Below are positions 51,808 through 61,064 of a stretch of 64,000 bases of DNA, one piece after another. The translations under genes and the position numbers were made by a program. The notes under the pieces are model-generated. The model was not told the DNA's origin. It did no database searches and saw only the letters and a list, made by a program, of their open reading frames with translations. The stretch spans positions 958,001 through 1,022,000 of the forward strand of contig NC_007406.1 of the NCBI RefSeq assembly GCF_000012725.1, given 5' to 3'. The stretch is from Nitrobacter winogradskyi Nb-255. GTDB taxonomy: Bacteria; Pseudomonadota; Alphaproteobacteria; Rhizobiales; Xanthobacteraceae. The number at the start of each line of letters is the position of its first letter. The first letter of the stretch is position 1.

Positions 51808-52272
51808 CTACTTGCGCTCCGGCCTCGGCCAGTACGACCAGACAGCGATCACGGTCAGCGAGCGCCATCCGCCGGAGGGAGTTTGAAACTCGATGCTCTG
51901 CCCCGCGGACAGGCCGATAAGGGCCGCGCCGATGGGAGAGAGAATCGAGATCTTGCCAGCATCGACATCGGCGTCCTCCGGATAAACCAGAGTGACCCTC
52001 CGCTTCTGGCCGCTGACGTCGTCTATGAACGTCACCTCGGACTGCATCGTCACGAGATTGACTTTCCACCGCTGGTCCCTGGTATCGTCAAGGAGGGAAC
52101 CATCGGCGGGAATGATCTCGGCGCGGTCAATTTCACGAGCGAGAAATTCGGCCGTCGCCGGATATTTTTCTATCGCAGCCTCGGCAAGGTGCCGCAAGCG
52201 GTCGATATCGTGCGCGCTGATGGCGATGGCCGGGAGGTGTGTCTTCTTCAGATTATCGAGCATGTCTTTCAC
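51808..52272 (-). CDS. rnk: Rnk-like GreA/GreB-C-terminal domain protein
   Basis: The 154-residue protein (151 if the ATG at 52263 is used) has a short helical N-terminus (ISAHDIDRLRHLAEAAI) and a GreA/GreB C-terminal FKBP-like domain. The domain motifs are VTFIDDVSGQKRRVTLVYPE, then DVDAGKISILSPIGAALIGL, then AGQSIEF. This is the arrangement of Rnk, the regulator of nucleoside diphosphate kinase, which binds RNA polymerase near the secondary channel but lacks the long coiled coil that would make it a cleavage factor. It appears monocistronic. Confidence 0.88.
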   Translation of the reverse strand: MKDMLDNLKKTHLPAIAISAHDIDRLRHLAEAAIEKYPATAEFLAREIDRAEIIPADGSLLDDTRDQRWKVNLVTMQSEVTFIDDVSGQKRRVTLVYPEDADVDAGKISILSPIGAALIGLSAGQSIEFQTPSGGWRSLTVIAVWSYWPRPERK

Positions 52273-52611
52273 CGCGGGTTAGCCCTGGCGAGCGATCGCT
52301 CGTTGAGCGATCACCGGCGAGGGCGGCACAACCCGCGATGACAAGGCGTCGCGCGATGTGCCAAAGAAACAATGGTCAGTTGGAAGTGAGATCGAATTTG
52401 ATAAACCCCGGACGGTACGGACGCGCGTCCGTCCGGGTCACCATCCTGCTTTGAGGTGACCGGCGCGCAGCAACAAACGGCTATTGCGAGCATTCGACAT
52501 CATCATCTGAAGGTAGGATGACCCGCGCGGAAGTCAATGCTCCAGCATCTGGAACAGCTTCCCCTGCCTGCCGCGTCCGCTCTCAAGACAAATTTCCTCT
52601 GCCGCCGCTGT
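52273..52611. other. Intergenic region, no supported gene
   Basis: It contains the palindromic GCGAGCGATCGCTCG near 52288 and the promoter region of the Rnk-like gene. Plus-strand frames at 52518-52844 run antisense to the GNAT gene and have no motif. Confidence 0.4.
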
Positions 52612-53211
52612 TCAAGCCGCGCGCGGCATCGGCCGCGCAACTTCCTGGCCGTGATGCCGCCGTGCTCTCGATACCCGAGCGCCCGTCGGTACGATCAGGC
52701 CAGAGGTGCCTTCAAGCGCAGCCTCGCGTAACTCGACCGCCAGCAGCCGGTCGCGTTCGAACGGGCCGGGCAGGAGAAGGTTGGCGCTTCTCACCGCCGA
52801 GAAGCCGAAGCGCGCGTAGTAAGGCGCGTCGCCGAGCAGGATGACCGCGCCATGGCCGCGCGCCTGCGCAAGTTGGAGCGCGCGCTTCATCAATGCGGCG
52901 CCGACCCCGAGCTTGCGCTGGGACGCTGCGACCGCGAGAGGGCCGAGCGCCAGCGCAGGCACGCCCCCGGCGCTGACGTGCCAAAGCCGCACGGTTCCGA
53001 TCAGCTTGCGTTCGGCAACCGCGGCCAACGCCAGGCCTTCGGCCGGTTTCCGTCCGTCACGCAGCCGCTGGCAGGTCCGCGCAAAGCGGCCGGTGCCGAA
53101 GCTTGCATCGAGCAACGCTTCGCGCGCGGCGACATCGGAAGCACGTTCGGCGCGGATCGCGAAGGGAGAAATCCCGCAGCGGGTGTCGATTGTTTCGAGA
53201 ACAGCATTCAT
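52612..53211 (-). CDS. GNAT-family N-acetyltransferase
   Basis: The 199-residue protein has the GNAT fold: an N-terminal IRAERASDVAAREALLDASF, strand 4 with ALGPLAVAASQRKLGVGAAL (acetyl-CoA P-loop Q/RxxGxG/A near residue 105), and VILLGDAPYYARFGFSAV near 135. The L.G...YY.RFGF signature is typical of predicted acetyltransferases of the COG3153 type. It lies downstream of ornithine decarboxylase in the same direction, 134 nt apart with a hairpin between. Acetylation of a polyamine is possible but unproven. Confidence 0.85.
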   Translation of the reverse strand: MNAVLETIDTRCGISPFAIRAERASDVAAREALLDASFGTGRFARTCQRLRDGRKPAEGLALAAVAERKLIGTVRLWHVSAGGVPALALGPLAVAASQRKLGVGAALMKRALQLAQARGHGAVILLGDAPYYARFGFSAVRSANLLLPGPFERDRLLAVELREAALEGTSGLIVPTGARVSRARRHHGQEVARPMPRAA

Positions 53212-53280
53212 GGCGCATCATCCCCCTCCGGCAACTCGATCAGTCGCACGGCGTGTCATCAGCCAGGATTGTGACAGGGA

Positions 53281-53302
53281 GGAAGCCGGCGAACCGGCTT
53301 CC
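53281..53302 (-). terminator. Hairpin downstream of ornithine decarboxylase
   Basis: GGAAGCCGG, loop CGAA and CCGGCTTCC form a perfect 9-bp stem 44 nt after the decarboxylase stop and 70 nt before the GNAT start. No U-run follows, so termination may be partial or Rho-assisted. Confidence 0.55.
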
Positions 53303-53345
53303 GGCTCTCTTCCAGCTCACCGCGAACGGGGAGGAAGAGCTTGCG

Positions 53346-54488
53346 TCAGATGTGATACGTCCTCAACGGCGGAAAGCCGTTGAAGGCCACCGACGAGTAG
53401 GTTGACGTATAAGCGCCGGTGCCCTCGATCAGCAGCTTGTCGCCGATCTCGAGCGTGACCGGCAGCGGATACGGCTGCTTCTCGTAGAGCACGTCGGCCG
53501 AGTCGCAGGTCGGGCCGGCCAGCACGCAGGGCGTCATCTCGGCGCCGTCGTGTGGCGTCCTGATCGCGTAGCGGATGGACTCGTCCATGGTCTCCGCGAG
53601 GCCGCCGAACTTGCCGATGTCGAGATAGACCCAGCGGCTCTCTTCGTTGTCGCTCTTCCTGGAGATCAGAACGACTTCCGCCTCGATCACGCCGGCGTTG
53701 CCGACCATGCCGCGGCCCGGCTCGATGATGGTCTCCGGGATCTGATTGCCGAAGTGCTTGCGCAGCGCGCGGAAGATCGACCGGCCGTACTGCACGACCG
53801 GCGGAACGTCCTTCAGGTACCTCGTCGGAAAACCCCCGCCCATGTTGACCATGGTCAGGTTGATTCCACGTTCGGCGCAGTCGCGGAACACTTGCGAGAC
53901 CATCGCCAGGGCACGATCCCAGGCTTTCACCTTGCGCTGCTGCGAACCGACATGGAACGAAATGCCGATCGGCTCGAGGCTGAGGCGCTTGGCGAGGTCG
54001 AGCACCTCGACCGCCATTTCCGGGTCGCAGCCGAACTTGCGCGACAGCGGCCACTCGGCGCCCGCGCAGTCGTAGAGGATGCGGCAGAACACCTTCGCTC
54101 CCGGCGCGGCGCGGGCGATCTTCTCGACTTCCGCATGGCAGTCCACGGCGAACAGGCGAATGCCGAGCGCGTAGGCGCGCGCGATATCGCGCTCCTTCTT
54201 GATGGTGTTGCCGAAGGAGATGCGGTCCGGCGTCGCGCCGGCGGCAAGCGCCATTTCAATCTCGGCGACGGTCGCGGTGTCGAAGCACGAACCGAGCGAG
54301 GCAAGCAGGCTCAGCACCTCGGGCGCGGGGTTCGCCTTCACGGCGTAGAACACGCGCGAGTCCGGCAACGCCTTCGCGAAGGCCTGATAGTTGTCGCGCA
54401 CGATGTCGAGATCGACCACGAGGCAGGGCTCGGTGTCGTTGCCTTTGTTGCGGCGGTCGCGCAGGAATTCCCGAATGCGTTCGGTCAT
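53346..54488 (-). CDS. Ornithine/lysine decarboxylase, type III fold
   Basis: The 380-residue PLP enzyme has the eukaryote-like ornithine decarboxylase fold. The PLP lysine is in RVFYAVKANPAPEVL near residue 48, with DTATVAEIE near 70, SFHVGSQQ near 190, MGGGFPTRY near 230, EPGRGMVG near 270 and the catalytic cysteine region GPTCDSADVLYEK near 325. It makes putrescine (and perhaps cadaverine), the precursor for homospermidine made by hss at 49820. The ATG at 54488 has GGAGGG 4 nt upstream. A leader of several hundred bases with GC-rich hairpins precedes it. Confidence 0.92.
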   Translation of the reverse strand: MTERIREFLRDRRNKGNDTEPCLVVDLDIVRDNYQAFAKALPDSRVFYAVKANPAPEVLSLLASLGSCFDTATVAEIEMALAAGATPDRISFGNTIKKERDIARAYALGIRLFAVDCHAEVEKIARAAPGAKVFCRILYDCAGAEWPLSRKFGCDPEMAVEVLDLAKRLSLEPIGISFHVGSQQRKVKAWDRALAMVSQVFRDCAERGINLTMVNMGGGFPTRYLKDVPPVVQYGRSIFRALRKHFGNQIPETIIEPGRGMVGNAGVIEAEVVLISRKSDNEESRWVYLDIGKFGGLAETMDESIRYAIRTPHDGAEMTPCVLAGPTCDSADVLYEKQPYPLPVTLEIGDKLLIEGTGAYTSTYSSVAFNGFPPLRTYHI

Positions 54489-54900
54489 AGCACCCTCCAA
54501 ACGGTCCAGCGACGGACTCGCTCAAAATGACGTCGGACTGAACGTTCCGGAGCCGTCGCACGATGGAGACGCGACGACGCCTTGCGTTCAGATCAACTGT
54601 GCTGCCGTGGATTGGTTGGGATGAATCCCGCCCGCACACCTGGCAATGAAGGACAAGCCTTTTCAGTAGCCCGCGCCGGCGGTGGAAGGCCGGTAGAGAC
54701 CAAAAAAGCCCGATCCGTCGTTGCTTTAAGTCGCGTCCCCCGTTGAGAGCGGGGTGCGCCGGTTCGCCTCCGGCTGCCAGTCACGGTTGCAAGAAGTAAA
54801 GCGCCTTCATTGGCATCCCTGGAGAGAGATGCTGGCCTCTCATCTTCAATCGATTTGAGTCTCGATCGATCTGAGCGACCCTCGGCTGCTTCACCCTTGG
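54489..54900 (-). ncRNA. Candidate structured leader of ornithine decarboxylase (speF-like)
   Basis: The 400-nt stretch upstream of the decarboxylase has no credible ORF but several GC-rich stems, such as CCCCG/CGGGG at 54738-54754 and GCCGG/CCGGC at about 54757-54774. There is also a GGGCTTTTTT tract on the transcribed strand near 54705. The Rfam speF motif is found upstream of this class of decarboxylase gene (COG0019) in alphaproteobacteria. The match is by position and character, not by alignment. Confidence 0.4.
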
Positions 54901-55161
54901 CGGCTGTCCGGCCTCTTGTCCGGATACCTACCGACTGACACACGACCACAGGCACGTGCGAAATTGGGCAGTAGCGGAGATAAGTCTTTTGGCCCGGCTT
55001 CGCAACAACTTTCTTCGAGCGAGGCGCGGTTTCTCCACGCCGTTGTCGATATGTCGCAATCGCGCGCCGATGATGAACGAGAGTTTAAAATTGTTTTAAT
55101 GAAACGGCCGGTGACGCGCGCACGAAGAATGCAGGTTAGCCCTGCGCCGCAGCGGTTTGTC
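54901..55161. other. Intergenic region, probable decarboxylase promoter
   Basis: No gene is supported. AT-rich sequence at 55085-55105 could carry the promoter of the decarboxylase leader. Frames here have no motif. Confidence 0.35.
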
Positions 55162-55422
55162 TCAGGCGCGCCGTATGAAGGGTTCAATGCGCTGAGCGGC
55201 GCGTATGAAATTGATCATGACGAACACGCCTATGACGAACAGCACCGCTTGCAGGATGTGACTTTCCATTTCGCTCAGTCCGAACAGGATCGCGAGCGCC
55301 CAGCCGCCGGCGAACGCCGCGCCGAAGACTTCCGCGCCAATCAGGATCGCCGCCGAAATGACGGTGATGACGCTGGGCCAGGCGATCTTGCGCGAGGCGG
55401 AAGAGGCAGGTTGAGAACTCAT
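55162..55422 (-). CDS. Small two-span membrane protein
   Basis: The 86-residue protein from ATG 55422 has two predicted membrane helices (WPSVITVISAAILIGAEVFG and AVLFVIGVFVMINFIRAAQR) separated by a Gly/Ala-rich span. A charged C-terminus follows (RIEPFIRRA). No family was recognised, although small proteins of this pattern are common in related genera as I recall. It is divergent from the M3 peptidase gene and its ribosome-binding site is weak. Confidence 0.6.
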   Translation of the reverse strand: MSSQPASSASRKIAWPSVITVISAAILIGAEVFGAAFAGGWALAILFGLSEMESHILQAVLFVIGVFVMINFIRAAQRIEPFIRRA

Positions 55423-55606
55423 GTCCAGGGATTCCGTTCGTCCAAGTATTCGTTCGTCCAAGTATCCGGTTGAGGGCGGCAATCTCTCTGAAAATGCCGG
55501 TCGCGGCAAGCGTCAAAGGCACCAAAGGGTTCTGTCGCGTGTTATAAGTTCCAGTGCCGCTGGATCGCGGCAAAAATGTGCAGCAGCGGGCGAAAGCAAA
55601 AATATT

Positions 55607-57685
55607 ATGTCAGACACGTCTCAATCGTCGCCTGTCGTTTCCGGCTCCGGTACGGACAACCCGCTGCTGATGCCGTGGCGGACGCCTTTCCAGGCCCCGC
55701 CGTTCGGGGAGATCGCGCCTGACCACTTCCTGCCCGCCTTTGAGCGAGCGTTCATCGATCATGCCGCCGAGATCGCCGCCATCGCCCATGATCCGTCGGC
55801 GCCGGACTTCGCCAACACCATCACCGCGCTGGAACGCTGCGGCAGGCTGCTCGCGAAGGTCTCGGCCGTGTTTTACAATCTGGTGTCGGCGCACTCCAAT
55901 CCGGCGCTGCTCGAGATCGACAAGGATGTCTCCTCGCGCATGGCGCGGCACTGGAATCCGATCCTGATGAACGCGGTGTTGTTCGGCCGCGTCGCGCAGC
56001 TCCACGAGAATCGCGCAACGCTCGGACTGACCGCCGAACAGTCCCGGCTGCTGGAACGCACCTACACGCGCTTCCACCGGGCCGGCGCGGGTCTCGACGA
56101 GACCGCGAAGGCGCGGATGGCCACGATCAACGAACGGTTGGCCGATCTCGGCACCACCTTCGGCCATCATCTCCTCGGCGACGAGCAGGAGTGGTTCCTC
56201 GAACTCGGCGAGGACGACATGGACGGCCTGCCGGACAGCTTCGTTGCCGCGGCGCGCGCCGCGGCGGAGGAGCGCGCGCTGCCCGGCAAGGCCATCGTGA
56301 CCACCTCGCGCTCATCAGTGGAGACCTTTCTCAAGAGCTCGCGCCGCCGCGATCTGCGCGAGAAGGTTTACAAGGCGTTCACCGCCCGCGGCGACAACGG
56401 CAACGCCAACGACAACAACGCGGCCATCGTGGAGATCCTCGCGCTTCGCGAGGAGGCTGCACGGCTTCTGGGCTATCCCGCTTTCGCCGCCTATCGTCTG
56501 GAAGACTCGATGGCCAAGACGCCGGAAGCCGCGCGCGGCCTGCTGGAGCGGGTGTGGACGCCGGCCCGCGCGCGGGCGCTCGCCGATCGCGATGCCTTGC
56601 AGGGGCTGATCGCGGAGGAGGGCGGCAACTTCACCCTCGCGCCCTGGGACTGGCGCTACTACGCCGAAAAACTGCGGCAGATCCGTGCCGATTTCGACGA
56701 CGCGGCGATCAAGCCGTATCTGACGCTGGAGGGGATGATCGCCGCGGCCTTCGACTGCGCGCACCGGCTGTTCGGACTCACCTTCTCCGAGCGCAAGGAC
56801 ATCCCGGTCTGGCATCCGGACGTCCGCGTCTTTGAGGTGAAGGATGAGGCCGGCGCGCATCGGGCGCTGTTCTACGGCGACTACTTCGCCCGCGCATCGA
56901 AACGGTCCGGCGCATGGATGACCTCGCTGCGCGACCAGCAGACGCTCGACGGTGAGATCGCGCCGCTGGTCGTGAACGTCTGCAATTTCGCCAAAGGCGC
57001 GGACGGCCAGCCCGCGCTGCTGTCTCCGGACGATGCGCGCACGCTGTTCCATGAGTTCGGACATGGTCTGCACGGCATGCTGTCGAACGTCACCTATCCT
57101 TCGTTGTCGGGGACCAGCGTGTTTACCGATTTCGTCGAACTGCCCTCGCAACTCTACGAGCACTGGCAGGAACAGCCGCAGGTGCTGCGACAGTTCGCAA
57201 GGCACTACCAGACCGGAGAACCGCCGCCGGACGATCTGCTGGAGCGTTTCCTTGCGGCGCGACAGTTCAACCAGGGTTTCGCCACCGTCGAATTCGTCGC
57301 TTCGGCGCTGATGGATCTGGAATTTCACAGCCAACCCGCCGCGGCGATCCGCGATGTCAGGGCTTTCGAACGCGCCACCATGGGAAAGATCGGGATGCCG
57401 GCGGAAATCGCGATGCGGCACCGGCCGACTCAGTTCGGCCACATCTTCTCCGGCGATCACTATGCGGCCGGCTATTACAGCTACATGTGGTCGGAGGTGA
57501 TGGACGCCGATGCGTTCGGGGCTTTCGAGGAGACCGGCGATATTTTCGATCCGGAGACCGCAAGGCGGCTGCACGATGATATTTACTCGTCGGGCGGATC
57601 GCGCGATCCGGAAGAAGCCTACATCGCCTTCCGCGGCCGCGGGCCGAAGCCGGAGGCGCTGTTGCGGCGACGTGGATTGCTATAG
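55607..57685 (+). CDS. M3-family metallopeptidase (oligopeptidase A / Dcp-like)
   Basis: The 692-residue cytosolic peptidase contains the zinc motif LFHEFGHGLHGML near residue 478 (HExxH with Phe-Gly inside). The third ligand region DFVELPSQLYEHW is near 506, and the substrate-side AAGYYSYMWSEVMDAD near 625. Length and motifs match oligopeptidase A and dipeptidyl carboxypeptidase, which degrade short peptides. The ATG at 55607 starts MSDTSQSS; a longer frame upstream overlaps the divergent membrane-protein gene and lacks homology. Only a weak ribosome-binding site is seen. It is the only gene of its unit. Confidence 0.9.
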   Translation: MSDTSQSSPVVSGSGTDNPLLMPWRTPFQAPPFGEIAPDHFLPAFERAFIDHAAEIAAIAHDPSAPDFANTITALERCGRLLAKVSAVFYNLVSAHSNPALLEIDKDVSSRMARHWNPILMNAVLFGRVAQLHENRATLGLTAEQSRLLERTYTRFHRAGAGLDETAKARMATINERLADLGTTFGHHLLGDEQEWFLELGEDDMDGLPDSFVAAARAAAEERALPGKAIVTTSRSSVETFLKSSRRRDLREKVYKAFTARGDNGNANDNNAAIVEILALREEAARLLGYPAFAAYRLEDSMAKTPEAARGLLERVWTPARARALADRDALQGLIAEEGGNFTLAPWDWRYYAEKLRQIRADFDDAAIKPYLTLEGMIAAAFDCAHRLFGLTFSERKDIPVWHPDVRVFEVKDEAGAHRALFYGDYFARASKRSGAWMTSLRDQQTLDGEIAPLVVNVCNFAKGADGQPALLSPDDARTLFHEFGHGLHGMLSNVTYPSLSGTSVFTDFVELPSQLYEHWQEQPQVLRQFARHYQTGEPPPDDLLERFLAARQFNQGFATVEFVASALMDLEFHSQPAAAIRDVRAFERATMGKIGMPAEIAMRHRPTQFGHIFSGDHYAAGYYSYMWSEVMDADAFGAFEETGDIFDPETARRLHDDIYSSGGSRDPEEAYIAFRGRGPKPEALLRRRGLL

Positions 57686-57785
57686 CGTTTTCGAGCGAAG
57701 TGGAAACCGGTTCGCGTGAAGAAACGCGTCAGAACAAGATCATAGAGCCTCGCTTCTGATTCCATCAGAAGCGAAAAGGCTCTAG
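57683..57785. repeat. Dispersed intergenic repeat
   Basis: TAGCGTTTTCGAGCGAAG, ACCGGTTCGCGTGAAGAAAC, then GCTTCTGATTCCATCAGAAG. It starts at the stop codon of the M3 peptidase gene. Confidence 0.85.
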
Positions 57786-57836
57786 AAACGCCGTAGGCGG
57801 CGTAGAGGAGTTGACGGCTCCCTTTCTCCTCGCGTG

Positions 57837-58235
57837 TCAGGAAGGCAGCCAGTGCCGGATCGCGGGCAGGAAGAAGATCGTGGTGTTGATGGCGAAGCCG
57901 ACGCCCCAGAGGATCGACCTCAGCGTCGGACGGTCGCCGATATAGGTCACGACATAGGCGGCGCGGACGATCAGGTAAAGGATGGCCAGTTCGTCGATCA
58001 GACGCTGGGGCGCGTCACGAAACTCCGCGAGCAGAACGGCGGCGGCAAAAAAAGGAAAGGCTTCGATGCCGTTCAGATGCGCTCCGAGCGCGCGGGCACG
58101 CAGCGGGTCGCCGTAGAATTCGGGATCGCGCGGTCGGGCGTTGTCGAAGCGTGGTAACCTCAGCGCCTTGAACGGCACGATCGTCAGCAGGTACAGAATA
58201 ACCGCACCGAAGACACACCATTCAGCGATCGTCAT
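57837..58235 (-). CDS. MAPEG-family membrane protein
   Basis: The 132-residue protein has four predicted membrane helices and the MAPEG pattern: ARPRDPEFYGDPLRARALGA near residue 35, then HLNGIEAFPFFAAAVLLAE (E-x-F/P region), then YLIVRAAYVVTYIGDRPTLR. Bacterial members are glutathione-dependent or structural homologues of microsomal glutathione transferase. It is divergent from hemH with an 81-nt gap. Confidence 0.85.
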   Translation of the reverse strand: MTIAEWCVFGAVILYLLTIVPFKALRLPRFDNARPRDPEFYGDPLRARALGAHLNGIEAFPFFAAAVLLAEFRDAPQRLIDELAILYLIVRAAYVVTYIGDRPTLRSILWGVGFAINTTIFFLPAIRHWLPS

Positions 58236-58316
58236 CGCAACTCCCTCAGCCCCCGGTTCGCAAACCTATCGGCAGATGCACGGGCTTGACAAGAACGGAC
58301 CGGCGCGCGAAGCCAG

Positions 58317-59360
58317 ATGGACATGACTGTCGCCATTCCTATCGACAAGGCTGGAACCGCGGCGTGCGCGCCGCGCGAGCGCGTCGGCGTTCTGCTCGTC
58401 AATCTTGGCACCCCGGATACGGCCGATGCTCGCGGCGTGCGGGTGTATCTGAAGGAGTTTCTGTCGGATCCGCGCGTCATCGAGAAGCAGAGCCTGGGCT
58501 GGAAGCTGGTGCTGAACGGCATCATCCTGAACACCCGTCCGCGCCGCAAGGCGCTCGATTACCTGAAGATCTGGAATACCGAGCTCGACGAGTCACCGCT
58601 CAAGACGATCACCCGCTCGCAGTCGGACAAGCTTACCGCCGCGCTTGAAGGTCACGACCATGTCGTCGTCGATTGGGCGATGCGCTATGGCAATCCGTCG
58701 ATGCAATCGCGTATCGCGGCGATGGCGGCTCAGGGCTGCGACAGGCTGCTGGTGGTGCCGCTCTATCCGCAATACTCTGCGACGACATCCGCCACGGTAT
58801 GTGACGAGGCATTTCGCATTCTCAGCGAGATGCGTGCGCAGCCGACGTTGCGGGTGACGCCGCCCTACTACGACGATCCCGATTATATCGATGCGCTGGC
58901 GGTTTCGATCGAGACTCATCTCGCCTCGCTGTCGTTCACGCCCGAGATCATCATGGCGTCGTTCCACGGCATGCCGCAGGCCTATGTCGCCAAGGGCGAT
59001 CCGTATCAGGGGCATTGCGTCGCGACCACCGAGGCGTTGCGCAAGCGGATGGGGCTTGATGCGTCGAAGCTGATGCTGACGTTCCAGTCGCGCTTCGGCT
59101 TCGATGAGTGGTTGCAGCCCTACACCGACAAGACCGTCGAGAAACTCGCGAAGGACGGCGTGAAGCGTCTCGCTGTCGTCACCCCCGGATTCTCCGCCGA
59201 TTGCTTGGAGACGCTGGAGGAAATCGCGCAGGAAAACGCGCATATCTTCCGCCAGAACGGGGGCGAGGAGTTCACCGCGATACCATGCCTGAACGATAGC
59301 GATCCCGGCATGGACGTGATCCGAAAGCTGGTGCTGCGCGAGCTTCAGGGCTGGATTTAG
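58317..59360 (+). CDS. hemH: Ferrochelatase
   Basis: The 347-residue enzyme inserts Fe(II) into protoporphyrin IX, the last step of protohaem synthesis. Conserved blocks are VGVLLVNLGTPDTADARGVR near residue 22, VPLYPQYSATTSAT near 145, the catalytic His in MASFHGMPQAYV near 210, TFQSRFGFDEWLQPYT near 245, and PGFSADCLETLEEI near 280 (catalytic Glu). An ATG two codons later could also be the start. Cys residues for an Fe-S cluster at the C-terminus are not evident. Confidence 0.93.
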   Translation: MDMTVAIPIDKAGTAACAPRERVGVLLVNLGTPDTADARGVRVYLKEFLSDPRVIEKQSLGWKLVLNGIILNTRPRRKALDYLKIWNTELDESPLKTITRSQSDKLTAALEGHDHVVVDWAMRYGNPSMQSRIAAMAAQGCDRLLVVPLYPQYSATTSATVCDEAFRILSEMRAQPTLRVTPPYYDDPDYIDALAVSIETHLASLSFTPEIIMASFHGMPQAYVAKGDPYQGHCVATTEALRKRMGLDASKLMLTFQSRFGFDEWLQPYTDKTVEKLAKDGVKRLAVVTPGFSADCLETLEEIAQENAHIFRQNGGEEFTAIPCLNDSDPGMDVIRKLVLRELQGWI

Positions 59361-59382
59361 GCGGACTTCCTTTTAGCTATTC

Positions 59383-59432
59383 TAGAGCATTCGCGCTTTT
59401 TGTTGAATCAGAAGCGAAAGCTCCAGGTTTTT
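59383..59432. repeat. Short dispersed-repeat relic
   Basis: AGAGCATTCGCGCTTTTTG followed by GAATCAGAAGCGAAAGCTC is a shortened member of the family, lying after hemH. Confidence 0.65.
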
Positions 59433-59579
59433 GCCAGATTCTCTGCGCGTTTTGCTTTCGGTCGATCGAACCTTACATGTTCCGGTGGCGACTAACCGGC
59501 AGTTCACAATCTTGCATTATGCGGATGGCGGCGAGCGCATGGCGTTCCTGAAGGGATGGCGCCTCGCAGGGAGAGTTTT

Positions 59580-60578
59580 ATGACCGGGTTCGATATTTTT
59601 GCGATTGCTGTTGTGGGACTCGTGATCCTGACGCTGCTGGCCGGCGTCAAGACCGTGCCGCAAGGCCACGACTGGACCATCGAACGGTTTGGCAAGTACA
59701 CGCGAACGCTCGGTCCTGGCCTCAATCTCATCATTCCCTATATCGACCGCGTCGGCCGCAAGATGAACATGATGGAGCAGGTGATCGAAATTCCCCAGCA
59801 GGAGGTCATCACCAAGGACAACGCGACTGTCACGGTGGACGGCGTCGCCTTCTATCAGGTGTTCGATGCGGCCAAGGCGAGCTACGAGGTGGCGAACCTC
59901 ACCCAATCCATCGTGACCCTGACAATGACCAATATCCGTTCGGTCATGGGCTCGATGGACCTCGACCAGGTGCTGTCGCATCGTGACGAAATCAACGAGC
60001 GGCTGCTTCGCGTCGTGGACGCCGCGGTGACTCCGTGGGGTTTGAAGGTCAACCGTATCGAGATCAAGGACATCGTGCCGCCTGCCGACCTCGTGCAGGC
60101 GATGGGCCGCCAGATGAAGGCCGAGCGCGAAAAACGCGCCGACATCCTTCAGGCCGAAGGCCAGCGCCAGTCGGCCATTCTTAAGGCCGAGGGCCAGAAG
60201 CAGTCGCAGATTCTCGAAGCCGAAGGCCGAAAGGAGGCCGCTTTCCGTGATGCCGAGGCGCGCGAACGGTCAGCGGAAGCCGAGGCCGAGGCGACGCGCA
60301 TGGTGAGCGAGGCGATCGCGAAGGGCGATGTGGCGTCCCTCAACTACTTTATTGCTGACAAGTACATCAAGGCGTTCGGGCAGCTCGCAAACTCGCCGAA
60401 CCAGAAGGTCGTGATGCTGCCGATGGAGGCCACCAGCATGCTGGCGTCGCTGGCGGGCATCGGCGAGATCGCCAAAGCCACCTTCGGCGACAGCACGGCG
60501 CCAGCTTCTGCCGCGCGACGGGGAGCGGTGCCGAATGCCGGTTCAAAGGTGCCGCCGCCGGTGCCGCCGCAGGGATAG
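59580..60578 (+). CDS. qmcA: SPFH/band-7 (QmcA/stomatin-like) membrane protein
   Basis: The 332-residue protein has one N-terminal membrane span ([18 protein letters not shown]), an SPFH domain ([20 protein letters not shown] then [20 protein letters not shown]), and a coiled coil with repeated QAEGQ/KAEGQ units near residues 195-245. A Pro/Ala-rich tail follows. SPFH proteins form large ring-like membrane assemblies that organise membrane microdomains and bind proteases such as FtsH. The nfeD-family gene follows after 23 nt, the usual SPFH-NfeD pairing. A GGGAGAG site precedes the ATG at 59580. Confidence 0.9.
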   Translation: MTGFDIFAIAVVGLVILTLLAGVKTVPQGHDWTIERFGKYTRTLGPGLNLIIPYIDRVGRKMNMMEQVIEIPQQEVITKDNATVTVDGVAFYQVFDAAKASYEVANLTQSIVTLTMTNIRSVMGSMDLDQVLSHRDEINERLLRVVDAAVTPWGLKVNRIEIKDIVPPADLVQAMGRQMKAEREKRADILQAEGQRQSAILKAEGQKQSQILEAEGRKEAAFRDAEARERSAEAEAEATRMVSEAIAKGDVASLNYFIADKYIKAFGQLANSPNQKVVMLPMEATSMLASLAGIGEIAKATFGDSTAPASAARRGAVPNAGSKVPPPVPPQG

Positions 60579-60601
60579 ATCATCGGGCGAGGGAGGGTTT
60601 T

Positions 60602-61048
60602 ATGATCGACCTGTTGGCGTCGCTGGGAAACTGGAACTGGCTGATCCTGGGTCTCGTTCTGGTGGGTCTTGAACTGCTGACGCCGGGTGTCTTCCTGTTC
60701 TGGCTCGGACTGGCGGCATTTCTGGTCGGCGCGCTGTCGTTCGTGGTGGATCCGACGTGGCAAACGCAACTCCTGATGTTTGCCGTGTTCGCGGCCGCTG
60801 CGGTGCCGTTATGGCGTCGGATGGCGCGTCGGGAGTCGAGCGGCGCCGCCAGCCCGTTCCTCAACCGGCGCGCCGAAGCGTTGGTTGGCCGCGTGTTCAC
60901 GCTGGAGAGGCCGATCGTGGACGGGACGGGCACGGTGCGGATCGACGACACGATCTGGCGGGTCGCGGGACCGGATGCGCCAGCGGGGAGCCGGGTGAAA
61001 GTCGTGAAGGCGGACGGCGCGAGCCTCACCGTGGCCACGGAGCCGTAG
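60602..61048 (+). CDS. NfeD-family membrane protein
   Basis: The 148-residue protein has two to three membrane spans (WNWLILGLVLVGLELLTPGV; LLMFAVFAAAAVPLW). A C-terminal OB-fold domain (LVGRVFTLERPIVDGTGTVR; WRVAGPDAPAGSRVKVV) is typical of the short NfeD1b class. It works with the SPFH protein encoded just upstream. A GGAGGG site is 5 nt before the ATG. Convergent with kdsD, whose stop is 16 nt away. Confidence 0.9.
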   Translation: MIDLLASLGNWNWLILGLVLVGLELLTPGVFLFWLGLAAFLVGALSFVVDPTWQTQLLMFAVFAAAAVPLWRRMARRESSGAASPFLNRRAEALVGRVFTLERPIVDGTGTVRIDDTIWRVAGPDAPAGSRVKVVKADGASLTVATEP

Positions 61049-61064
61049 CAGGCTTGAACGCCGG

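Noticed and set aside
53550-54530. 326-codon plus-strand frame
   Set aside because: Antisense to ornithine decarboxylase; shadow of a GC-rich gene.
55421-55606. N-terminal 62-codon extension of the M3 peptidase
   Set aside because: It overlaps the divergent membrane-protein start and lacks homology; the family N-terminus begins at 55607.
56315-57574. 419-codon minus-strand frame
   Set aside because: Antisense to the M3 peptidase containing HEFGH; no independent motif or ribosome-binding site.
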